Shown: positions 1 to 4,935 of the stretch, one piece after another
Position numbering within the stretch: the first letter of the stretch is position 1
Layout of the letters: the number at the start of each line of letters is the position of its first letter
Assembly (NCBI GenBank): GCA_964547125.1
Contig: CAZJLS010000084.1
Location: forward strand, 1-6,296
DNA length: 6,296 nt
Direction of reading: 5' to 3'
From: Methanobrevibacter_A sp964547125
GTDB taxonomy: Archaea > Methanobacteriota > Methanobacteria > Methanobacteriales > Methanobacteriaceae
The notes under the pieces: model-generated
Seen by the model: the letters and a program-made list of their open reading frames with translations, nothing else
Told to the model about the DNA's origin: nothing
Databases searched by the model: none
Position numbers and translations under genes: made by a program

Positions 1-279
1 TACTTGTCCTAGTACATTGTTGATTTTATGTGCTCCTGTGTGGTTTAAATCTTCTCTTTTAAGATAGATTTTTGCTCCACCAAGGTCTTTTGTCATTCTT
101 TCTGCATAGTATAGTAATGATGGTCTTCCTGCATATTCTTTAAACAATGTGTTTAATTCTTTTTGAAAGTCTTCATCATTTTTATAATAATTGTATTCTT
201 TTTCTAAATCTATTAATGCATTCATTAGTGTTTCGGACATGTATTGTCCGCCGTATTCTCCATATCTTCCTTTACTCAA
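1..279 (-). CDS. trpB: Tryptophan synthase beta chain, N-terminal part (cut by window edge)
   Basis: This is the PLP enzyme that condenses indole with serine to give tryptophan, working as an alpha2-beta2 complex with TrpA in the cytoplasm. Only the first 93 codons are in the window; the frame is open to base 1. Visible family signatures are GEYGGQYM (residues 8-14, the usual N-terminal motif), YAGRPS (49-54), YLKREDLNHTGAHKIN (72-87) and VLGQ. Lys85 in GAHK is the expected PLP Schiff-base lysine. The start is a TTG at 279-277. The conserved GEYGG motif lies before the first in-frame ATG (240-238), so that ATG is too late. An in-frame TGA at 288-286 excludes any start further upstream. A strong GGTGATT ribosome binding site at 290-284 sits 6 nt (counted from GGTGA) before the TTG. 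It is the last operon gene in the window, 14 nt after trpF; trpA probably follows. Identity is certain; the start is very likely. Confidence 0.96.
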   Translation of the reverse strand, partial: MSKGRYGEYGGQYMSETLMNALIDLEKEYNYYKNDEDFQKELNTLFKEYAGRPSLLYYAERMTKDLGGAKIYLKREDLNHTGAHKINNVLGQV

Positions 280-283
280 AAAT

Positions 284-290
284 AATCACC
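284..290 (-). promoter_or_regulatory. Ribosome binding site that fixes the TTG start of trpB
   Basis: GGTGATT on the minus strand is complementary to the 3' end of archaeal 16S rRNA and lies at the right distance from the TTG at 279. The TGA inside it is in frame with trpB, so the site both recruits the ribosome and blocks any longer N-terminus. It lies in the 14-nt gap after the trpF stop codon. It is the best-matching ribosome binding site of the operon, which may compensate for the weak start codon (inference). Confidence 0.85.
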
Positions 291-293
291 ATT

Positions 294-911
294 TTAATTT
301 GATCTAACTATTTCGATTAGTTTTTTTATTTTATTTTCATCTTTAAATTTATTTGTCTCTGTAGCTGAGCTTATATCTACAGCGTAAGGTTTAACTTCAT
401 TTATTGCGGTTATTATGTTATCTTCGTTTAAACCTCCTGCTAAAAAGAAAGGTTTATCTAAGTTTTTATGTATTAGTCGCCAGTCAAATGTTTTACCGCT
501 TCCCATTCCACTATCAAATAGGTAATAATCTGAATTTGGATGAGTATCAACTTTATATTCTTTATTACTATCAAATACAATTGATTTCATTACTTTTAAT
601 TCTTTTCCTGTTTCTTTTTTTGCTAGTTCTTTTAAATTTTTAATATATTCTTCGTCTTCGTGTCCATGAAGTTGTGCTATTTGTATTGTATTTGATTTGA
701 ATAGTTCAACAATATTTTGAGGGTTTTCATTAACAAAAACTCCTACTGGAGTTATTTTATCATTTAATTTTGAGCTTAAGTATTTTGCTTCTTTAAATGA
801 AACATTTCTATGGCTTTTTTTAAAAAATACGAAGCCTATAAAGTCTGGTAAGTATTTATTAACTATTTCAATGTCTTTTAATCTTCTAATTCCACATATT
901 TTTATTTTCAT
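294..911 (-). CDS. trpF: Phosphoribosylanthranilate isomerase
   Basis: This 205-aa enzyme catalyses the Amadori rearrangement of N-(5'-phosphoribosyl)anthranilate to CdRP, the third step of tryptophan synthesis. It is a single (beta/alpha)8 barrel of normal family length. The N-terminus reads KIKICGI, with Cys6 as the expected general base. QLHG is at residues 80-83, and Asp133 in LFDSGMGSGKTFDW (131-144) is the expected general acid. FLAGGLN (157-162) and VDISSATE (178-185) form the phosphate-binding end of the barrel. The last motif is usually VDVSSGVE, so Ala-Thr replaces Gly-Val here, a mild oddity. The ATG at 911 follows an AGGG site (924-921) 9 nt upstream, and the KICG motif begins right after it, so the start is secure. 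It lies 19 nt after trpC and 14 nt before trpB, in the same operon. Confidence 0.97.
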   Translation of the reverse strand: MKIKICGIRRLKDIEIVNKYLPDFIGFVFFKKSHRNVSFKEAKYLSSKLNDKITPVGVFVNENPQNIVELFKSNTIQIAQLHGHEDEEYIKNLKELAKKETGKELKVMKSIVFDSNKEYKVDTHPNSDYYLFDSGMGSGKTFDWRLIHKNLDKPFFLAGGLNEDNIITAINEVKPYAVDISSATETNKFKDENKIKKLIEIVRSN

Positions 912-930
912 AAATAAATACCCTATATTC

Positions 931-1707
931 TTATTTTTTAAGTTCTTCTAATGTATTCTTCTTATTATCTGATTTCATTAATGTTTCACCTATTAAAACA
1001 CCATTAACATTATTATTTCTCAAGTTAATAATGTCTTGGTTGTTTTTAATTCCACTTTCTGATATAAAAAGAATATCATTTGGAACATACTTTCTTAGCT
1101 CTATACTATTATTTAAATCTACTGTGAAATTTTTAAGATTTCTATTATTAACTCCAATTATTTTTGCACCTGCATTTAAACTCTTATCTATTTCATCTTT
1201 ATCATGTGCTTCAACAAGTGCAGATAATCCTAAACTTGTAGCTAAACTTATATATTCTTTTAATTGGGATTGTGTTAATATGGATGCTATTAGAAGTACT
1301 GCAGATGCTTTTAAAATCTTTGCCTCATATATCATATATTCATCAATAACAAAATCTTTTCTAAGAATTGGTAATTGTATATTATCTGCAATATTTGAAA
1401 GATAGGAATTATCTCCTTGGAAGAAATATGGTTCTGTTAAAACTGAAACCGCGGATGCTCCAATTTTTTCATATTCTTTTGCTATTTCTACTGGGTTGAA
1501 GTCTTTACATATTAAACCTTTAGATGGTGATGCTTTTTTAACTTCACATATAAATGATAATTCTTTTGTTTTTAATGCTTTCTCAAATGGGAAAGTTTTA
1601 TCCATTTTTAAGTTATTAACATCTTTTTTTAGTAATTCTAGTGGATATTCTTTTTTTCTTTCCTCTATTCTTTCTTTTGTTTTATCCACAATTTTATCTA
1701 GTATCAT
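931..1707 (-). CDS. trpC: Indole-3-glycerol phosphate synthase
   Basis: This 258-aa enzyme closes the indole ring, converting CdRP to indole-3-glycerol phosphate with loss of CO2 and water. It is a monofunctional (beta/alpha)8 barrel with an N-terminal helical extension, not fused to TrpF as in enterobacteria. Expected active-site residues, by comparison with the Sulfolobus enzyme, are all present. They are Glu55 and Lys57 in CEVKKASPSKG (54-64), Lys117 in LRKDF (115-119), Glu166 in LVEAH, Asn187 in GVNNRNL (185-191), and Glu217 and Ser218 in SESGI (216-220). The C-terminal GVLIGETLM (236-244) binds phosphate. The ATG at 1707 is preceded by GGG (1719-1717) in the 14-nt gap after trpD. The N-terminal ILDKIVDKTKERIEERK is typical of the family, which supports this start. 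Confidence 0.97.
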   Translation of the reverse strand: MILDKIVDKTKERIEERKKEYPLELLKKDVNNLKMDKTFPFEKALKTKELSFICEVKKASPSKGLICKDFNPVEIAKEYEKIGASAVSVLTEPYFFQGDNSYLSNIADNIQLPILRKDFVIDEYMIYEAKILKASAVLLIASILTQSQLKEYISLATSLGLSALVEAHDKDEIDKSLNAGAKIIGVNNRNLKNFTVDLNNSIELRKYVPNDILFISESGIKNNQDIINLRNNNVNGVLIGETLMKSDNKKNTLEELKK

Positions 1708-1721
1708 ATAAATATTCCCAG

Positions 1722-2732
1722 TTATATTTTGTTAGATAATTCTATGAATTTATCTAATTGTTTTTTAGCTTCACCATTATCTATTATGTTTTCTGCAATT
1801 TCAACTCCTTCATTTAAGGATTTTACTTTATCTGCAACATATAATCCTGCTGCTGAATTAAGAATTACTGCATCTCTTTTTGGACCTTTTTCCCCATTTA
1901 ATATGTTTTGGGTTATTTTTGCATTGAAATCTGCATCTCCACCAGTTAAGTCTTCTTTTTTACATCTTGTAATGTTAAAATCTTCTGGTTCAATGGTGTA
2001 TGATTCAATATTGTTTTTTCTTATTTCGCAGACTTTAGTTGCTGATGAAACTGATAGTTCGTCTAGTTTATCCATTCCGTAAACTACCATTCCACTTTTA
2101 ACACCTAGATTTGATAGTACATTTGCTAGTGGTTCTACAAGGGATTCATCATAAACTCCCATTACTTGCATTGTTGCTCCTGCTGGATTAGCTAATGGTC
2201 CAAGTATGTTGAATATTGTTCTTATTCCTAATTCTTTACGTATTGGTGCAACATATTTCATTGCAATATGATAGTTTTGTGCAAATAAGAAGCAAATATT
2301 AATTTCATCTAATAGTTTACTGCATTTATCTGGTGATAAGTTAATGTTAACTCCTAATGATTCAAGAACATCTGCTGCACCGGATTTACTTGATGCTGCA
2401 CGGTTTCCATGTTTAGCTACAGGAACACCTGAAGCTGATATTACAATTGATGATGTTGTTGAAATATTAAATGAGTTAGAACCATCACCACCTGTTCCAA
2501 CAATTTCCAATACATCATAATCATTTAATAATTTAACACAATGAGATCTCATAGCTTCTGCAGATGCTGTGATTTCATCTATTGTTTCACCTTTTAAGGA
2601 TAATGCTGTTAAGTATGCACTCATTTGCACATTACTTGCTTCTCCTTTCATAATTTCGTCCATAGAATTTTTAGCTAAATCATAAGATATGTCTTCTTTA
2701 TTAGCTAATTTTAAAATAGCATCTTTAATCAT
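1722..2732 (-). CDS. trpD: Anthranilate phosphoribosyltransferase
   Basis: This 336-aa enzyme transfers phosphoribosyl from PRPP to anthranilate, the second step of the pathway. It is stand-alone, with no glutaminase domain fused to it, and has the normal length of the family. The N-terminal helical domain includes MDEIMKGEAS (24-33) and SAYLTALSLKGET (38-50). The PRPP-binding GTGGDGSNSFNIST lies at 79-92. The anthranilate/PRPP loop KHGNRAASSKSGAADVLE spans 107-124. Arg165 in APIRKELGIRT and the NILGPLANP segment (175-183) line the anthranilate tunnel. Asp224-Glu225 is the second metal-binding pair. The start codon overlaps the trpG stop by one base (TAATG), and GAGGGT (2743-2738) lies 5 nt upstream inside trpG, so translational coupling is likely. 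In Methanothermobacter trpD is reported at the end of the operon; here it is third. Confidence 0.97.
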   Translation of the reverse strand: MIKDAILKLANKEDISYDLAKNSMDEIMKGEASNVQMSAYLTALSLKGETIDEITASAEAMRSHCVKLLNDYDVLEIVGTGGDGSNSFNISTTSSIVISASGVPVAKHGNRAASSKSGAADVLESLGVNINLSPDKCSKLLDEINICFLFAQNYHIAMKYVAPIRKELGIRTIFNILGPLANPAGATMQVMGVYDESLVEPLANVLSNLGVKSGMVVYGMDKLDELSVSSATKVCEIRKNNIESYTIEPEDFNITRCKKEDLTGGDADFNAKITQNILNGEKGPKRDAVILNSAAGLYVADKVKSLNEGVEIAENIIDNGEAKKQLDKFIELSNKI

Positions 2733-3349
2733 TATTTACCCTCATAGTATTTTTTTATGAAATTTTCAATAATTTTCAAACCATCCTCTGTTAGTATTGA
2801 TTCTGGATGGAATTGTAAACCATATACTGGATATTCTTTATGTTTAACTGCCATTATTTCATTTTCTAATGTTTTACTTATAACTTCTAATTCATTTGGT
2901 AGTGATTCTTCAACAAGTGCAAGTGAATGGTATCTTGCAATTTTAATATTTTCTTTATTTATATCTTCAAATATTGGCACTTGTTCAAATCTTATATTTG
3001 ATGTTTTACCATGCATTATTTCATTTGCATAGGATATTTCACCACCAAATACTTCACAGATTACTTGATGGCCTAAACATACTCCAAGTATTGGAGTTTT
3101 ATCATAGTATTTTTTTACAATATCTCCACAGATTCCTGCATTTTCTGGTCTTCCAGGTCCTGGAGATAATATTATCATTTCTGGTTCTAGTTTTTCTACT
3201 TCTTCTATGGATAGTTCATCGTTTCTTATGACTTTTATTTCATCTATAACTTCATTTGATTTTATATTTTTCACTTTACTTAGTGCAATTCCTATAAATT
3301 GATATAAGTTGTATGCAAAACTATCATAGTTATCTATTAAAAGAATCAT
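2732..3349 (-). CDS. trpG: Anthranilate synthase component II (glutamine amidotransferase)
   Basis: This 205-aa class I glutaminase releases ammonia from glutamine and passes it to TrpE for anthranilate formation. The N-terminal ILLIDNYDSFAYNLYQ and the oxyanion-loop SPGPGRPENAG (62-72) are typical of TrpG. Cys91 in GVCLGHQ (89-95), with His181 and Glu183 in QFHPES (179-184), forms the complete catalytic triad. HGK (113-115) and RYHSL (139-143) are also conserved. Residues 22-38 form a charged insert between the first helix and second strand, longer than in bacterial TrpG. The ATG at 3349 overlaps the trpE stop as ATGA (4 nt), which suggests coupled translation giving equal amounts of the two subunits. 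The ribosome binding site is a run of five G at 3360-3356. A role as PabA (4-amino-4-deoxychorismate synthase) is possible from sequence alone, but the operon position points to TrpG. Confidence 0.96.
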   Translation of the reverse strand: MILLIDNYDSFAYNLYQFIGIALSKVKNIKSNEVIDEIKVIRNDELSIEEVEKLEPEMIILSPGPGRPENAGICGDIVKKYYDKTPILGVCLGHQVICEVFGGEISYANEIMHGKTSNIRFEQVPIFEDINKENIKIARYHSLALVEESLPNELEVISKTLENEIMAVKHKEYPVYGLQFHPESILTEDGLKIIENFIKKYYEGK

Positions 3350-4845
3350 TCAATACCCCCATTTGCTGTTTCTAATGCTTTTATAACTGCGGCTGCTTTG
3401 TTTAATGTTTCTTGGTATTCTGTTTCCGGTACGCTATCTGCAACAACTCCTCCGCCTGAGCGTATGAATACTTTATTGTTTCTTGCAAATGCTATTCTTA
3501 TTGCAATACAAGTATCAAGGTTTCCAGATAAGTCAATATAACCTATTGCCCCACCATATATTCCTCTTTTGTTTTTCTCTAGTTCATTTATTATTTCACA
3601 AGCTCTTATTTTTGGTGCTCCAGATAATGTTCCTGCAGGAAGTATTGAATCTATTGCAACAAGTGGATCTAAATCTTTACGAAGTGTTCCTTCAACAGTA
3701 GAACCAATATGCATAACATGAGAAAATCTTTCAATATTTAAGTATTTATCTACTTTAACAGAACCTATCTCTGATATTTTACCTATATCATTTCTTCCAA
3801 GATCCACTAACATATTATGTTCTGCTAATTCTTTCTCATCACTTAATAAATCTTCTTCTAAATCTTTGTCTTCTTCTTCGGTTTTTCCTCTTGGTCTTGT
3901 ACCTGCAAGTGGGAATGTGAAAACTTTATTATCTTGAACTTTTACAAGTGTTTCAGGTGAAGCACCAGCAATCTCTATATCATCACTTGAAAAATAAAAC
4001 ATATAAGGTGAAGGATTTGTTGTTCTTAAAACACGGTATGTGTCAAATAGGCTTCCTGTTATATCTGCTTCTATACGATTAGATGGTACAATTTGGAAGA
4101 TGTCACCTTCATGTATGTAATGTTTTGCTTTTTCAACAATTTCACAGTATTCATCTTCTGTAAATGATGGTTTAAAATCTGATTTTAAATTTAAAGGCTC
4201 TATTTCTGCAGGTATTCCTGTTTTTATAACATGTATTATTTCTTTTATCTCTTCTTTAGCTTTCTTGTAGTTTTCTTCTATATTATCTGTTAGCATATTC
4301 ACTATAATGCTTATTTTTTGTTTGAAATTGTCAAATACAATTACTTTATCAAATAACATTAAATCTATATCATTAAAACCGTCCTGATTTTCTGCATCAA
4401 GATTAAGTGAAGGTTCATTATATTTTATATAATCATATGCAAAGTAACCTACAAGTCCACCAGTAAATGGAGGAAGTTTTTTAAGTCTTGGTGTTTTATT
4501 TTCTTGTATAATCTTTTGAATGTACTTTTTAGGATTATCAGTTTTAGTTGTTAATGTTTCAGCATTTTTTAAGTTAGTGTGGATGTAGTCACCAGTTATT
4601 CTTACTTCACCATTTTGACATGTGAATTCTAATAGAGGATTAAATCCTAAGAATGTGTATCTACCCCATTTTTCTGTGTCCTCTATACTCTCTAACATGT
4701 AACAATGTTTACTTATTTTTTTAAGTCTTCTCATTACTTCTATTGGTGTATTACTGTCTGAATATATTTCATAACTTACAGGTATTCTTTTATATTCTTT
4801 GTTTTTTGCTATTTCTTTTATTTCATCTATTTGTGGGTAATACAT
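3346..4845 (-). CDS. trpE: Anthranilate synthase component I
   Basis: This 499-aa chorismate-utilising enzyme makes anthranilate from chorismate using ammonia supplied by TrpG, the committed step. The N-terminal domain carries MLES (50-53), matching the LLES motif that binds inhibitory tryptophan, so feedback inhibition is likely. The catalytic domain shows IVPSNRI (252-258), NPSPYMFY (277-284), GASPETL (294-300), PLAGTRPRG (312-320), AEHNMLVDLGRND (341-353), VMHIGSTVEG (377-386), PAGTLSGAPK (403-412), GIYGGAIGY (428-436) and SGGGVVADSVPETEYQET (463-480). Glu339/Glu342 and Glu476/Glu479 match the magnesium-binding glutamates known for Serratia and E. coli TrpE. NPSPYMF with the LLES-like motif favours TrpE over PabB. 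The ATG at 4845 is the first in-frame start after the promoter; the ribosome binding site is a modest AGGTT (4860-4856). All eight isoleucines among the first 60 residues use ATA. Confidence 0.98.
   Translation of the reverse strand: MYYPQIDEIKEIAKNKEYKRIPVSYEIYSDSNTPIEVMRRLKKISKHCYMLESIEDTEKWGRYTFLGFNPLLEFTCQNGEVRITGDYIHTNLKNAETLTTKTDNPKKYIQKIIQENKTPRLKKLPPFTGGLVGYFAYDYIKYNEPSLNLDAENQDGFNDIDLMLFDKVIVFDNFKQKISIIVNMLTDNIEENYKKAKEEIKEIIHVIKTGIPAEIEPLNLKSDFKPSFTEDEYCEIVEKAKHYIHEGDIFQIVPSNRIEADITGSLFDTYRVLRTTNPSPYMFYFSSDDIEIAGASPETLVKVQDNKVFTFPLAGTRPRGKTEEEDKDLEEDLLSDEKELAEHNMLVDLGRNDIGKISEIGSVKVDKYLNIERFSHVMHIGSTVEGTLRKDLDPLVAIDSILPAGTLSGAPKIRACEIINELEKNKRGIYGGAIGYIDLSGNLDTCIAIRIAFARNNKVFIRSGGGVVADSVPETEYQETLNKAAAVIKALETANGGIE
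3356..3360 (-). promoter_or_regulatory. G-run ribosome binding site of trpG inside the end of trpE
   Basis: GGGGGT followed by ATTGA leads into the ATG at 3349, with a 6-7 nt spacer. It lies in the last codons of trpE (Asn-Gly-Gly-Ile-Glu), so the coding sequence there doubles as the initiation signal for trpG. Together with the ATGA overlap this supports coupled translation. Five consecutive G stand out in such AT-rich DNA. Confidence 0.7.
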
Positions 4846-4880
4846 TTTTCTTTTGAACCTTTCTTTTATTTTTTATAATG

Positions 4881-4888
4881 TATATAAA
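4881..4888 (-). promoter_or_regulatory. Second, proximal TATA box (TTTATATA)
   Basis: TTTATATA on the minus strand matches the archaeal TATA consensus. Transcription from it would begin roughly 25 bp downstream, near 4858-4862, leaving a leader of about 15 nt that would barely contain the AGGTT ribosome binding site. The upstream bases (ATTATA) are a poor BRE. In DNA this AT-rich such a match could be chance, so I rate it below the distal box. A one-mismatch TGTATA box (4879-4884) overlaps it. Confidence 0.4.
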
Positions 4889-4899
4889 TATAATACTAA

Positions 4900-4925
4900 T
4901 GTACTATTTAAACCTTTATAGTACA
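4900..4925. repeat. Perfect 8-bp inverted repeat around the trp TATA box
   Basis: TGTACTAT at 4900-4907 is the exact reverse complement of ATAGTACA at 4918-4925, with a 10-bp spacer. The arms contain the first two GTAC boxes and enclose most of the TTTAAATA box. Arm centres are 18 bp apart, under two helical turns, which suits a dimeric protein binding one face. As RNA it could form an 8-bp hairpin only in transcripts reading through from the helicase gene; no U tract follows it, so it is not a terminator. Confidence 0.7.
4905..4912 (-). promoter_or_regulatory. trp operon promoter, TATA box (TTTAAATA) with purine-rich BRE
   Basis: TTTAAATA on the minus strand is an exact match to the archaeal TATA consensus and is preceded by AAAGG (4917-4913), a purine-rich BRE-like element. 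Transcription would be expected to begin about 25 bp downstream, near 4880-4884, giving a leader of some 36-40 nt that includes the AGGTT ribosome binding site of trpE. The box lies between two arms of an inverted repeat and directly touches a GTAC box, so a bound repressor would compete with TBP/TFB. Position and architecture support this as the main trp promoter; the start point itself is inferred. Confidence 0.7.
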
Positions 4926-4935
4926 CTTTTGTACA

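Larger units (their letters stand above)
4900..4935. promoter_or_regulatory. Candidate TrpY-type operator: three helically phased GTAC boxes
   Basis: Three TGTACA-like hexamers are TGTACT at 4900-4905, AGTACA at 4920-4925 and an exact TGTACA at 4930-4935. Their starts are spaced 20 and 10 bp, which puts them on one face of the helix. TGTACA is the reported TRP-box consensus bound by the tryptophan-responsive repressor TrpY at the Methanothermobacter trp promoter. The first box abuts the TATA box, the second lies where BRE/TFB would bind, and the third ends at the helicase stop codon. Elsewhere in the window GTAC occurs only as scattered single copies, and I found no other exact TGTACA by eye. 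Binding by a TrpY homologue is an inference; no regulator gene is in the window. Confidence 0.65.

Noticed and set aside
291..293. An ATG with GTG next to it at 293-288 as an alternative start for trpB
   Set aside because: It is in another frame and reaches a TAA after six codons (MVIIFE), giving no homology; the TTG frame gives a clear TrpB N-terminus.
2732..3349. trpG as pabA (folate or p-aminobenzoate pathway)
   Set aside because: The proteins are hard to separate by sequence, but the gene overlaps trpE and trpD inside a complete trp gene set, so TrpG is the simpler call; a dual role cannot be excluded.
404..3701. Several plus-strand open frames of 70-124 codons opposite trpF, trpC, trpD, trpG and trpE
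   Set aside because: They are antisense shadows of conserved genes, with low-complexity Leu/Phe/Ser-rich translations, no recognisable domains and no suitable promoter. The minus-strand products are unmistakable.
4881..4890. TATATAAATA read as a plus-strand TATA box for a divergent gene
   Set aside because: No plus-strand gene lies to the right; the next region is the helicase on the minus strand. The match is explained by AT-richness and the overlapping minus-strand box.
4900..4925. The 8-bp inverted repeat as an intrinsic terminator or trp attenuator hairpin
   Set aside because: No U-rich tract follows it, no leader peptide with tryptophan codons fits in the 90-bp gap, and most of it lies upstream of the expected transcription start. 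An operator is the better reading.
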